Shown one piece after another: positions 24,637 through 37,800 of a stretch of DNA of 64,000 nucleotides. This DNA is from Litoditis marina (Eukaryota > Nematoda > Chromadorea > Rhabditida > Rhabditidae), in the NCBI GenBank assembly GCA_964036275.1, contig OZ038437.1, positions 62,001 to 126,000 of the forward strand, given 5' to 3'. Both the position numbers and the translations under genes were made by a program. The notes below the pieces were generated by a model, which was not told where the DNA came from, did no database searches, and saw only the letters and a program-made list of their open reading frames with translations. Numbering within the stretch: the first letter of the stretch is position 1; every line of letters begins with the position of its first letter.

Positions 24637-24797
24637 TTTTACATTTTTATTTAAAACTAGATCGAATTTCCTTAGTTTTAGCGCCCAAACAAACCAAATA
24701 CTATCTGTTTTAGCGCTTAAAGGGGGCGTTTTGGCCAGCCGGCCAGACCAATATACGTACGTCTCATGAGCGTCCACCACTATCCTACCCTCTCGTT

Positions 24798-24895
24798 GGT
24801 TTAATTACCCAAGTTTGAGGTACTTTCTCGTTCTGACCCAATGAAAGTTGTGGTTAAGACAAATTTTGGAACGCCCTCCAGTAGGAGGGCACTAA
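24798..24895 (+). ncRNA. sls-1: SL1 spliced-leader RNA, unit 9
   Basis: Complete SL1 gene. Confidence 0.95.
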
Positions 24896-25884
24896 GAATG
24901 TGTACAAAAGTAAAAACACGTGTGTCACGTGTCTCACGTGAGCAGAAAACAGGTGTTCTCTAAAAGAAACGTTGTAGTTTGCTCCACATCGGCAACAAAA
25001 GGGATGTTCATGCATGTTTAGTAGGTGTGGACCCGTGAAAATGCACGTTTTCCCACGTGAGTCACGTGAAACAAAAGTCGAACTTTTTTCCCCCATACAC
25101 CTCAATTTAAGTTACACATCATAGAAAATACTTTTACAAAAGCTATTCGTACATTTTCCGATAGTTTTTCCAAATTCTCATCGAGTTTCGTGCCAGAGAA
25201 CGAAATTGAAATTTGCTCCACATCTGAGGGCTACAATTGAGAATTGAGAGCTAAATCATTTATCTCATCTATGAAAAACCTAACATTTCCATATACAACA
25301 GTGAACCGCGCGCTCTTGCCCCCGAAACAAGCATTCCGGCTCGGAGGTGTCCGGTGGCCTAGGGGATAGTGCTGCCGCCTCCCGTGCCGGAGGGGGGAGG
25401 TTCAAATACCTGTAGATTTTTGCCATTTGCAATCGGGAAATTTGCTCCGAATTAGCTTCTTTTCGTGCCGTGTGCATACAAAATGACGTGCCGATCGCGG
25501 AAATCTTGTCATTTTTGTGTTTCGACCCTCCAAAGCTGAGATATGAGCGAAAAACCGCGATTCTACAGGGCTATAGCTGGGGATGGGGAAAAGTTGGTGA
25601 CTTGTACAGCGGTTGACTCACAGAAAACTGTATTCTCGACTGGTAGATCAAGAGATTGCGAGATACAATTAACAATTGTTCGAATTATGGGCGAGGAAAG
25701 ACCGTTAGAACTGCTATTTTCGCGCGTTTTGTCCGAATTCACGTGGAAACCACGTGACCTTGTGACTGAGAAATTTAGCAAATTAGTGGCTGGGAAAGTT
25801 ATGAAATTGTTTGTTTATGTTTTATGTGTCCTAGTTGCGTAAATCTGCCTCCAGCATGTCCCTAGTAGACCCCCCAATGCTTTC

Positions 25885-26003
25885 GCTTACGACCATACCA
25901 CGTTGAAAATACGCCATCCCGTCCGATCTGGCAAGTCAAGCAACGTTGGGCCCGGTTAGTACTTGGATCGGAGACGGCTTGGGAATCCCGGGTGCCGTAA
26001 GCT
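25885..26003 (+). rRNA. 5S rRNA, unit 10
   Basis: Intact 119-nt 5S copy. Confidence 0.95.
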
Positions 26004-26164
26004 TTTTACATTTTTATTTAAAACTAGATCGAATTTCCTTAGTTTTAGCGCCCAAACAAACCAAATACTATCTGTTTTAGCGCTTAAAGGGGGCGTTTTG
26101 GCCAGCCGGCCAGACCAATATACGTACGTCTCATGAGCGTCCACCACTATCCTACCCTCTCGTT

Positions 26165-26262
26165 GGTTTAATTACCCAAGTTTGAGGTACTTTCTCGTTC
26201 TGACCCAATGAAAGTTGTGGTTAAGACAAATTTTGGAACGCCCTCCAGTAGGAGGGCACTAA
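26165..26262 (+). ncRNA. sls-1: SL1 spliced-leader RNA, unit 10
   Basis: Complete SL1 gene. Confidence 0.95.
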
Positions 26263-27251
26263 GAATGTGTACAAAAGTAAAAACACGTGTGTCACGTGTC
26301 TCACGTGAGCAGAAAACAGGTGTTCTCTAAAAGAAACGTTGTAGTTTGCTCCACATCGGCAACAAAAGGGATGTTCATGCATGTTTAGTAGGTGTGGACC
26401 CGTGAAAATGCACGTTTTCCCACGTGAGTCACGTGAAACAAAAGTCGAACTTTTTTCCCCCATACACCTCAATTTAAGTTACACATCATAGAAAATACTT
26501 TTACAAAAGCTATTCGTACATTTTCCGATAGTTTTTCCAAATTCTCATCGAGTTTCGTGCCAGAGAACGAAATTGAAATTTGCTCCACATCTGAGGGCTA
26601 CAATTGAGAATTGAGAGCTAAATCATTTATCTCATCTATGAAAAACCTAACATTTCCATATACAACAGTGAACCGCGCGCTCTTGCCCCCGAAACAAGCA
26701 TTCCGGCTCGGAGGTGTCCGGTGGCCTAGGGGATAGTGCTGCCGCCTCCCGTGCCGGAGGGGGGAGGTTCAAATACCTGTAGATTTTTGCCATTTGCAAT
26801 CGGGAAATTTGCTCCGAATTAGCTTCTTTTCGTGCCGTGTGCATACAAAATGACGTGCCGATCGCGGAAATCTTGTCATTTTTGTGTTTCGACCCTCCAA
26901 AGCTGAGATATGAGCGAAAAACCGCGATTCTACAGGGCTATAGCTGGGGATGGGGAAAAGTTGGTGACTTGTACAGCGGTTGACTCACAGAAAACTGTAT
27001 TCTCGACTGGTAGATCAAGAGATTGCGAGATACAATTAACAATTGTTCGAATTATGGGCGAGGAAAGACCGTTAGAACTGCTATTTTCGCGCGTTTTGTC
27101 CGAATTCACGTGGAAACCACGTGACCTTGTGACTGAGAAATTTAGCAAATTAGTGGCTGGGAAAGTTATGAAATTGTTTGTTTATGTTTTATGTGTCCTA
27201 GTTGCGTAAATCTGCCTCCAGCATGTCCCTAGTAGACCCCCCAATGCTTTC

Positions 27252-27370
27252 GCTTACGACCATACCACGTTGAAAATACGCCATCCCGTCCGATCTGGCA
27301 AGTCAAGCAACGTTGGGCCCGGTTAGTACTTGGATCGGAGACGGCTTGGGAATCCCGGGTGCCGTAAGCT
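27252..27370 (+). rRNA. 5S rRNA, unit 11
   Basis: Intact 119-nt 5S copy. Confidence 0.95.
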
Positions 27371-27531
27371 TTTTACATTTTTATTTAAAACTAGATCGAA
27401 TTTCCTTAGTTTTAGCGCCCAAACAAACCAAATACTATCTGTTTTAGCGCTTAAAGGGGGCGTTTTGGCCAGCCGGCCAGACCAATATACGTACGTCTCA
27501 TGAGCGTCCACCACTATCCTACCCTCTCGTT

Positions 27532-27629
27532 GGTTTAATTACCCAAGTTTGAGGTACTTTCTCGTTCTGACCCAATGAAAGTTGTGGTTAAGACAAATTT
27601 TGGAACGCCCTCCAGTAGGAGGGCACTAA
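27532..27629 (+). ncRNA. sls-1: SL1 spliced-leader RNA, unit 11
   Basis: Complete SL1 gene. Confidence 0.95.
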
Positions 27630-28618
27630 GAATGTGTACAAAAGTAAAAACACGTGTGTCACGTGTCTCACGTGAGCAGAAAACAGGTGTTCTCTAAAAG
27701 AAACGTTGTAGTTTGCTCCACATCGGCAACAAAAGGGATGTTCATGCATGTTTAGTAGGTGTGGACCCGTGAAAATGCACGTTTTCCCACGTGAGTCACG
27801 TGAAACAAAAGTCGAACTTTTTTCCCCCATACACCTCAATTTAAGTTACACATCATAGAAAATACTTTTACAAAAGCTATTCGTACATTTTCCGATAGTT
27901 TTTCCAAATTCTCATCGAGTTTCGTGCCAGAGAACGAAATTGAAATTTGCTCCACATCTGAGGGCTACAATTGAGAATTGAGAGCTAAATCATTTATCTC
28001 ATCTATGAAAAACCTAACATTTCCATATACAACAGTGAACCGCGCGCTCTTGCCCCCGAAACAAGCATTCCGGCTCGGAGGTGTCCGGTGGCCTAGGGGA
28101 TAGTGCTGCCGCCTCCCGTGCCGGAGGGGGGAGATTCAAATACCTGTAGATTTTTGCCATTTGCAATCGGGAAATTTTCTCCGAATTAGCTTCTTTTCGT
28201 GCCGTGTGCATACAAAATGACGTGCCGATCGCGGAAATCTTGTCATTTTTGTGTTTCGACCCTCCAAAGCTGAGATATGAGCGAAAAACCGCGATTCTAC
28301 AGGGCTATAGCTGGGGATGGGGAAAAGTTGGTGACTTGTACAGCGGTTGACTCACAGAAAACTGTATTCTCGACTGGTAGATCAAGAGATTGCGAGATAT
28401 AATTAACAATTGTTCGAATTATGGGCGAGGAAAGACCGTTAGAACTGCTATTTTCGCGCGTTTTGTCCGAATTCACGTGGAAACCACGTGACCTTGTGAC
28501 TGAGAAATTTAGCAAATTAGTGGCTGGGAAAGTTATGAAATTGTTTATTTATGTTTTATGTGTCCTAGTTGCGTAAATCTGCCTCCAGCATGTCCCTAGT
28601 AGACCACCCAATGCTTTC

Positions 28619-28737
28619 GCTTACGACCATACCACGTTGAAAATACGCCATCCCGTCCGATCTGGCAAGTCAAGCAACGTTGGGCCCGGTTAGTACTTGG
28701 ATCGGAGACGGCTTGGGAATCCCGGGTGCCGTAAGCT
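28619..28737 (+). rRNA. 5S rRNA, unit 12 (last)
   Basis: Intact 5S copy with the GACCACCCAATG upstream variant. Confidence 0.95.
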
Positions 28738-28898
28738 TTTTACATTTTTATTTAAAACTAGATCGAATTTCCTTAGTTTTAGCGCCCAAACAAACCAAAT
28801 ACTATCTGTTTTAGCGCTTAAAGGGGGCGTTTTGGCCAGCCGGCCAGACCAATATACGTACGTCTCATGAGCGTCCACCACTATCCTACCCTCTCGTT

Positions 28899-28996
28899 GG
28901 TTTAATTACCCAAGTTTGAGGTACTTTCTCGTTCTGACCCAATGAAAGTTGTGGTTAAGACAAATTTTGGAACGCCCTCCAGTAGGAGGGCACTAA
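28899..28996 (+). ncRNA. sls-1: SL1 spliced-leader RNA, unit 12 (last)
   Basis: Complete SL1 gene. The array ends about 800 bp downstream without another 5S. Confidence 0.95.
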
Positions 28997-29834
28997 GAAT
29001 GTGTACAAAAGTAAAAACACGTGTGTCACGTGTCTCACGTGAGCAGAAAACAGGTGTTCTCTAAAAGAAACGTTGTAGTTTGCTCCACATCGGCAACAAA
29101 AGGGATGTTCATGCATGTTTAGTAGGTGTGGACCCGTGAAAATGCACGTTTTCCCACGTGAGTCACGTGAAACAAAAGTCGAACTTTTTTCCCCCATACA
29201 CCTCAATTTAAGTTACACATCATAGAAAATACTTTTACAAAAGCTATTCGTACATTTTCCGATAGTTTTTCCAAATTCTCATCGAGTTTCGTGCCAGAGA
29301 ACGAAATTGAAATTTGCTCCACATCTGAGGGCTACAATTGAGAATTGAGAGCTAAATCATTTATCTCATCTATGAAAAACCTAACATTTCCATATACAAC
29401 AGTGAACCGCGCGCTCTTGCCCCCGAAACAAGCATTCCGGCTCGGAGGTGTCCGGTGGCCTAGGGGATAGTGCTGCCGCCTCCCGTGCCGGAGGGGGGAG
29501 GTTCAAATACCTGTAGATTTTTGCCATTTGCAATCGGGAAATTTTCTCCGAATTAGCTTCTTTTCGTGCCGTGTGCATACAAAATGACGTGCCGATCGCG
29601 GAAATCTTGTCATTTTTGTGTTTCGACCCTCCAAAGCTGAGATATGAGCGAAAAACCGCGATTCTACAGGGCTATAGCTGGGGATGGGGAAAAGTTGGTG
29701 ACTTGTACAGCGGTTGACTCACAGAAAGCTGTATTCTCGACTGGTAGATCAAGAGATTGCGAGATATAATTAACAATTGTTCGAATTATGTACAACATTC
29801 GTCGTGGAAGTACAACATTCTCGCAGAGTTCCGA

Positions 29835-30679
29835 ATGGGACATCAGGTCGTTGTGCTGGACTCCACATCTGACGTTCATCCTTCTCACATCATCGCACAT
29901 GTGGAACAGTTGACCCGATTCAGATTTTTCCAATACAGGCTACCAGCCTTCGTTTCGTGGCAGAAGTATAGCTTCAGACGGTTAGTAAAAACTATAACTT
30001 CAGATGCTCTGTAAAAAAATATCATACGAATATTTGGTGATTTGCGAGTTTACATTGTAGTATGGCGCGAGATTTTTTTTATTCAAATTAACCGCGAATG
30101 GTTATTCGAATGTATACAGTGTTTATTTCATAACTGTACCTCGCTCTAAATACGAGATTATATTGTATATGGAGAAAGGCATCCCGCCCGCACATTCATA
30201 GCAGAATAGATATGTAACTGAACATATAGTTACAACATTTTTATTACCATGTGGTGTCTTTCCAGATTGGTGCCAGAACCGGTCTCTGTTATAGATGACT
30301 CCCTGGTGAGCACGGCCGCCTATATTGCCAGACTAGACGGGGAAGATTCTCGGTAGGTAACATACGGATGCTTTTGAGCAAATTAATACTTAATTGTCTT
30401 TTATTGACAAAATTGATCGGTCTAAAGTGTTCATTTTCGTGTCAATGCTTGAAATGTGAGTCAAGTGAACAACTTAAAATGGTCCCCACGACATAGGATT
30501 CCATTCCTTTAGTTTTCAGTTTATTATTGTCTCACGTAATACTTTGTTAACAGAAGGTATACATTTTTGTACCAAACGATGATATGTTTAAGATTTCGTA
30601 AACTTATCTGTGTTACAGCCATCGGGCCGCGTGGGAGACACACGGTCGTATCGGGGATGACGTCTTCGGATGCAAATAG
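29835..30679 (+). CDS. Hypothetical 3-exon gene, or 5' exons of the recombinase gene
   Basis: Not recognised. Exons 29835-29980, 30266-30352 and 30619-30679 join in consistent phase (two bases left over at each boundary) into about 97 residues, starting MGHQVVVLDSTSD and ending DVFGCK before TAG. The ATG follows a CTCGCAG acceptor by 8 nt, as expected for a trans-spliced start, and only 45 bp after the end of the 5S/SL1 array, so upstream exons may have been lost. Alternatively a donor inside exon 3 (CACACG|GTCGTA, one base left over) would join in frame to the exon at 31127, making these the N-terminus of recombinase copy A. No domain is visible. Coding is supported by splice-phase agreement only. 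Confidence 0.5.
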
Positions 30680-31126
30680 AACGTCTACACACATAATCTG
30701 TTGAAATATGCTATTTTTGATTTTTATATAAATGATGATATGAACAACATTGAATTTTCCTACTATATTGGTTGCGAACCATCTGCAGTATCTTAACCGT
30801 CTTGAATTCTTGTATATTTGCTGTATATAGTCGGGTGGCGTCATGATAAGTTTTTCGGTTGATATATCCCGAACATAGGAACCGAATGTTGTAATACTGT
30901 CTGGTTTATTTTTACAATAGTGGGCTTGTGTTGCTTATTGACAGAGTCACTCTTTTGCGTATAGTCATTCTTCTGTAGTTGTTCAAATTTTGTCACCATT
31001 CAAAAACATTGAACATTTCTGATGTGTTAGATTTTTTCGGATAGAAAGCTGGCGCCACTATTTGTCATTTCGTTTGGATCGGTGGAGACATGGTGTTATT
31101 GTTTATTGTGTGTATTTTATATTTAG

Positions 31127-34100
31127 ATCATCAGTTGCGGTCGTCACATGTGTTCGTGAACCTCGCAAAAATGTGGACTCATGATTTGCGATATTCCGTG
31201 GCATCAAAGGTATTATTAGTGCATAATGTATAATACTATTTTCCCATCTTATATTGCATGACAAACATAATGTAGTTTATGAATGGTGTAATGGAGAACA
31301 CTGCCGACTCAATATATTTGGAGTCATATGAGAGACTAACTATTTCGTTATAGCACATGATCGCGGGCATGACGTCTACAAAGATGAGTCTATCGCACAT
31401 GGGCCTAGATTTCTCGAACCAGGTCAGTCAAGTCGTACATACACGTGCGGGATATTCTTGATGATTTTAATTTGTTTTATAATAGAAATTGATACTGTCA
31501 ATATGATTATTCTTTATAGTTCCTGGTTGACGTGAAACAGTCAATGGGGACGTGCCACTCCTATGCTGTTCAACGGGATACGTTTACGGCAAGAAATCAT
31601 ACAGTGGTACGACATAGTTGGCCTCCAAGCTAATAACTATTGTTAATCAAATGACACGGTCTACCGAATCGGTATCGAACATCTTATGACTAGTTTACTC
31701 AGCGTTACGTCACTACAGTAGGTCTTATTCTAATTAGTATAAAAAACGAGTGTAAAGAAATTAAAGATTATTTTTGGATAAATATGTACAAGAAATATAA
31801 GAAAAGTCCAATAAAACTATTTTGAGGAAAAATCTCGCTCGGTTTAGAATTTCAAAAAAGGATACCTAGTTTTTGGTTGTCGGAAGAAAACTTCTGACTG
31901 CGACTCACAATAATCTAGCTTATCTAGCTGCGCACGATTGTTATTAGCTGTCAGCTAAAGGTAGTGCATCAGGTTGAAGAGAACTAACGAAATTATATAG
32001 TCGCCATTTTCCCCATAAAGACAGCAGATGGTTCGATTGATTGAGCGATGCGGGGCGAGCGGTCGTTGATTATCTGCCAGCAGTTGAGAGAGTGAGTAGA
32101 TCAGTGATATGCAGACGAACTGACCGCTCGCCAAACCCCGTCCCATACAAAATCGATGGTACGGTGTCCACAACGGTTTGAAAATCATATATATTTGTTT
32201 GTTTCAGCTTACGTCCGTCGGCAGAGCAGGAGCGTATTTACTGTCCTACATCGGGAATGGATCGGGCGACCAAGAAGTTCCCACCCTGGAAGGGTTGAAA
32301 TCTCTGTCGAACAAAGAACTCGGTCTACTTATTCGGGACATTCTTTCGTGGATGGATGAAAATGTGCGGATGAAAGGAACAACTTCGGCAAAAGTTGTAC
32401 ATGGAGACTACGACTATGATCGTGTAAAACTACGCGAGCATAATACGATGAAAAAGCTCGCCGAAAGGATTACCATTTTCGTGAAGACGTGCTTCAATGG
32501 CAACATCAGCCTCGACTCCACCAAGTATTCCTATAATCCGTACTTAAAAAATCGACAAATCAAATTGAATGGGCGGATCCAATGTCTGAAGAAGGATTCT
32601 GTCACGACTAGCGACTTAAAGTGGATCATTGAAGAAATGTATTGCACAGATCGACAGGAAAGTATTCAGTCACTCTTGATGGGATTTATTATCAGTTCAT
32701 ATGGAAACCGTCCGATTACTTTTGATAGCGAAAGGTCACTGACGTCGTCTGCGACGGGATTAACGGATGATGAGGTGGACAGCATATATGCTGGCCTGTC
32801 GCTGGGACACGTCCGGCTTGTAGTAACTGGAAACGAACCAGGTGCGATGTGTCCTTATCGTATTGCGGCACACGTCCAAATTCTCAGAAACAAAAACAAG
32901 ACCCTGGGGAACGTGGGAGACGGAATCGACAAATGGGTATATAAGTATCCTATGATGTCATCGGAGGACAATGTTGACTACAGCATGAATGCTGCTGTTG
33001 CAATATTACTGCAACTGATATTGAGAAGAGCCGTCACGCAAAATGACCTCGTCAAATTCAGTTCGCTTCCATCGGGAGATTCGACAGAATGGTCGTCGCC
33101 AACTGAAAGGTGAAATTCACGTATAGTATCATCTTTTTAAACACTCAATTTGCGACATAATATTTCTCAATGTGTATGGATTTCGCTATTTATACATCGT
33201 AATATTCTATTGTAAATGGCAAAAATTACATTTTGTTGTCAGGGAGCAAGAGTCTGTCTTCGTGGCCTCAAGAAATCGCAGTGATGGTCGTCTTGGCGGT
33301 AAAATGTCCACTCGACAGATGTACCGCTCTGTGAAGAAATTGGCGAAAGTGTGCGGCGTGCCAGATTCAACCATAAGTCCCCGGTCGTTTCGGTGAGTAT
33401 TACGAATGCCTATTGTTATATTACAAGTATTGCACTCGTTTACGCGCGTATTGAAAAGTTGATTTAAGATTGGAATAATCACACATGTTAAAAATTCTCA
33501 GGGCGGGATCGGCAAACTTTCTTTTTTAAGAGCGGGATCTGCGAACACATGTCTCCTATTGTGGCTGAGCACGAAGCGCGCGAGTGAGGTTGTCACAACA
33601 CCGGTCATAGAGGATGTGCTGAAATCCACAAGAAGATGGAGTTCTTCTGCTTGTCGGCAATATATCAGGTTGGTTTCAAGTTTTTAATTGTCATACATTG
33701 AATCTGATTTATACACGAATTGTTATACACATAATCTTCAATATTAATAACAAGTTTCATCATATTACAGGACGGTGGTAGAGTCGTTGAACGACCATTC
33801 GATAACGGAATGCCAAAACACCGTAAGCGACTGGGAGGAAACAATTTGGGCCACGTCATTGACTTCAAAGTTGCTGGGAGGTTATCAGCTTCACGAGAAG
33901 TCTTTCAGTGAGGTTTGTTTTCAAAGTGACGGAAAGAAATTTTTTAATACTGGTTATGTGGCATCTAATCGTTATATAAAGTCGTCAGAATCGGAATGTT
34001 GTGTATGAATCGATAGTTTTACCATTATCATAAACTATGCGATTTATAACTACATTAGTATTCAAGTTAAGAGTGAAAGATACGTCGGGTAAATTAAACG

Positions 34101-34696
34101 TTTCAGAGTGAAGAATATGCTCAGCAGAAGTCGTTAAGGAATTGGTTATCGACACGGTCATGCGACAAGAAGAAGGCAAAGCAGATGATTGGCCATTCCT
34201 TCAAGCCTGTTGATGTTCCCGCCACGGCAGACCTGCTCATCCGCAAGATAGATGGCGACATCACTTCTGTAGGCTCAATAGCCCACACACTTCTCGGGTT
34301 AGTTGTTGTGTTTTAATTTTCTCGCAAAGAACAATTGCCAACTCGAATATTCTATTAGTACTTTAGTACCGACATTCTATATGTAACGGCATCGTGGTCG
34401 TTCGACACTATATATCGATGAGAGTGGGACGTGAAACAACACACTGTGACACCAGTTGGCTCGTAGACTCATAGCGTTTACATACATGTATATTTAGGTC
34501 TATATTCATTTATTCGGCAACATGTACGACCTGATTACAGATCAAGTCTGTCTACGGCCCATACACACTGCTGTCCCGTAGAAGGATGTGGTGCCGTTCT
34601 ATCTACCGATGAGTTCGAGGAACACGTGAGAAAAGCTCACACCGTCGTCACCAAGCACACGTACGCGTGTGCGTGTGACAAGAAGAGCAGAAGGTG
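31127..34696 (+). CDS. Tyrosine recombinase-like protein with C2H2 zinc finger, copy A
   Basis: Nine exons in consistent phase: 31127-31209, 31354-31422, 31520-31606, 32208-33109, 33243-33392, 33531-33668, 33771-33912, 34107-34297, 34541-34693. The largest encodes a helical core with a candidate first catalytic Arg in SSYGNRP (codon 32709). The next exons give the C-terminal signature: PRSFRAGSAN (HxxR box with His replaced by Arg), then TRRWSSSACRQYI with Trp and the presumed nucleophile Tyr (codon 33661). Exon 9 encodes CPVEGC...EEHVRKAH, a C2H2 finger. By family knowledge such enzymes cut and rejoin DNA through a 3'-phosphotyrosine, and the pattern recalls Crypton-type recombinases. Reading past the last donor gives TGA at once (34694-34696), so copy A can end there, while splicing into copy B would break frame. 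The 5' start is uncertain. Confidence 0.7.
32054..32132 (+). other. Intronic hairpin, 11-bp perfect stem
   Basis: GGCGAGCGGTC (32054-32064) pairs perfectly with GACCGCTCGCC (32122-32132), with a second helix TCTGC/GCAGA inside. It lies in the 601-nt intron before the main recombinase exon. It is identical in copy B at 36183-36261. Role unknown; it could be a structured intronic RNA. Confidence 0.5.
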
Positions 34697-34839
34697 AGCA
34701 GACATTGAAGTACATTGCTAACCCATCAGACATTTGAAATATGCTATTTTTGATTTTTATATAAATGATGATATGAACAACATTGGCATTGAAGCAGACA
34801 TTGAAGTACATTGCTAACCCATCAGACATTTGAAATATG

Positions 34840-37800
34840 CTATTTTTGATTTTTATATAAATGATGATATGAACAACATTGAATTTTCCTACTATATTGG
34901 TTGCGAACCATCTGCAGTATCTTAACCGTCTTGAATTCTTGTATATTTGCTGTATATAGTCGGGTGGCGTCATGATAAGTTTTTCGGTTGATATATCCCG
35001 AACATAGGAACCGAATGTTGTAATACTGTCTGGTTTATTTTTACAATAGTGGGCTTGTGTTGCTTATTGACAGAGTCACTCTTTTGCGTATAGTCATTCT
35101 TCTGTAGTTGTTCAAATTTTGTCACCATTCAAAAACATTGAACATTTCTGATGTGTTAGATTTTTTCGGATAGAAAGCTGGCGCCACTATTTGTCATTTC
35201 GTTTGGATCGGTGGAGACATGGTGTTATTGTTTATTGTGTGTATTTTATATTTAGATCATCAGTTGCGGTCGTCACATGTGTTCGTGAACCTCACAAAAA
35301 TGTGGACTCATGATTTGCGATATTCCGTGGCATCAAAGGTATTATTAGTGCATAATGTATAATACTATTTTCCCATCTTATATTGCATGACAAACATAAT
35401 GTAGTTTATGAATGGTGTAATGGAGAACACTGCCGACTCAATATATTTGGAGTCATATGAGAGACTAATTATTTCGTTATAGCACATGATCGCGGGCATG
35501 ACGTCTACAAAGATGAGTCTATCGCACATGGGCCTAGATTTCTCGAACCAGGTCAGTCAAGTCGTACATACACGTGCGGGATATTCTTGATGATTTTAAT
35601 TTGTTTTATAATAGAAATTGATACTGTCAATATGATTATTCTTTATAGTTCCTGGTTGACGTGAAACAGTCAATGGGGACGTGCCACTCCGATGCTGTTC
35701 AACGGGATACGTTTACGGCAAGAAATCATACAGTGGTACGACATAGTTGGCCTCCAAGCTAATAACTATTGTTAATCAAATGACACGGTCTACCGAATCG
35801 GTATCGAACATCTTATGACTAGTTTACTCAGCGTTACGTCACTACAGTAGGTCTTATTCTAATTAGTATAAAAAACGAGTGTAAAGAAATTAAAGATTAT
35901 TTTTGGATAAATATGTACAAGAAATATAAGAAAAGTCCAATAAAACTATTTTGAGGAAAAATCTCGCTCGGTTTAGAATTTCAAAAAAGGATACCTAGTT
36001 TTTGGTTGTCGGAAGAAAACTTCTGACTGCGACTCACAATAATCTAGCTTATCTAGCTGCGCACGATTGTTATTAGCTGTCAGCTAAAGGTAGTGCATCA
36101 GGTTGAAGAGAACTAACGAAATTATATAGTCGCCATTTTCCCCATAAAGACAGCAGATGGTTCGATTGATTGAGCGATGCGGGGCGAGCGGTCGTTGATT
36201 ATCTGCCAGCAGTTGAGAGAGTGAGTAGATCAGTGATATGCAGACGAACTGACCGCTCGCCAAACCCCGTCCCATACAAAATCGATGGTACGGTGTCCAC
36301 AACGGTTTGAAAATCATATATATTTGTTTGTTTCAGCTTACGTCCGTCGGCAGAGCAGGAGCGTATTTACTATCCTACATCGGGAATGGATCGGGCGACC
36401 AAGAAGTTCCCACCCTGGAAGGGTTGAAATCTCTGTCGAACAAAGAACTCGGTCTACTTATTCGGGACATTCTTTCGTGGATGGATGAAAATGTGCGGAT
36501 GAAAGGAACAACTTCGGCAAAAGTTGTACATGGAGACTACGACTATGATCGTGTAAAACTACGCGAGCATAATACGATGAAAAAGCTCGCCGAAAGGATT
36601 ACCATTTTCGTGAAGACGTGCTTCAATGGCAACATCAGCCTCGACTCCACCAAGTATTCCTATAATCCGTACTTAAAAAATCGACAAATCAAATTGAATG
36701 GGCGGATCCAATGTCTGAAGAAGGATTCTGTCACGACTAGCGACTTAAAGTGGATCATTGAAGAAATGTATTGCACAGATCGACAGGAAAGTATTCAGTC
36801 ACTCTTGATGGGATTTATTATCAGTTCATATGGAAACCGTCCGATTACTTTTGATAGCGAAAGGTCACTGACGTCGTCTGCGACGGGATTAACGGATGAT
36901 GAGGTGGACAGCATATATGCTGGCCTGTCGCTGGGACACGTCCGGCTTGTAGTAACTGGAAACGAACCAGGTGCGATGTGTCCTTATCGTATTGCGGCAC
37001 ACGTCCAAATTCTCAGAAACAAAAACAAGACCCTGGGGAACGTGGGAGACGGAATCGACAAATGGGTATATAAGTATCCTATGATGTCATCGGAGGACAA
37101 TGTTGACTACAGCATGAATGCTGCTGTTGCAATATTACTGCAACTGATATTGAGAAGAGCCGTCACGCAAAATGACCTCGTCAAATTCAGTTCGCTTCCA
37201 TCGGGAGATTCGACAGAATGGTCGTCGCCAACTGAAAGGTGAAATTCACGTATAGTATCATCTTTTTAAACACTCAATTTGCGACATAATATTTCTCAAT
37301 GTGTATGGATTTCGCTATTTATACATCGTAATATTCTATTGTAAATGGCAAAAATTACATTTTGTTGTCAGGGAGCAAGAGTCTGTCTTCCTGGCCTCAA
37401 GAAATCGCAGTGATGGTCGTCTTGGCGGTAAAATGTCCACTCGACAGATGTACCGCTCCGTGAAGAAATTGGCGAAAGTGTGCGGCGTGCCAGATTCAAC
37501 CATAAGTCCCCGGTCGTTTCGGTGAGTATTACGAATGCCTATTGTTATATTACAAGTATTGCACTCGTTTACGCGCGTATTGAAAAGTTGATTTAAGATT
37601 GGAATAATCACACATGTTAAAAATTCTCAGGGCGGGATCGGCAAACTTTCTTTTTTTAAGAGCGGGATCTGCGAACACATGTCTCCTATTGTGGCTGAGC
37701 ACGAAGCGCGCGAGTGAGGTTGTCACAACACCGGTCATAGAGGATGTGCTGAAATCCACAAGAAGATGGAGTTCTTCTGCTTGTCGGCAATATATCAGGT

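Larger units (their letters stand above)
19337..29790 (+). repeat. 5S rRNA / SL1 RNA tandem array, right block
   Basis: Units at exactly 1367 bp, beginning inside the split SL1 exon and ending at 29790 within a spacer, about 500 bp after the last tRNA-like segment and before a 5S. Most units carry TTTGTTTATG where the left block has TTTATTTATG. Variants TAA/CAA (about 24300) and GACCACCCAATG (about 24503, 28602) are shared by non-adjacent units, which indicates block-wise homogenisation. Confidence 0.95.
30711..34839. repeat. 4129-bp tandem duplication, copy A
   Basis: Repeats at +4129 as 34840-38863. The copies differ at only a handful of bases (for example 31179 G/A, 31339 C/T, a T/G near 31563, 33261 G/C, and one extra T in copy B near 37650), so the event is recent. 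At the junction the break reads TTGAAATATG in both contexts, a short microhomology. A further 96-bp direct duplication, with GCAGACATTGAAG at 34698 and 34794, sits at the seam. Confidence 0.95.

Noticed and set aside
31955..32188. 77-codon minus-strand ORF in the recombinase intron (also at 36084-36317)
   Set aside because: Mostly read from the intronic hairpin region; no support beyond openness and duplicated only because the segment is duplicated.
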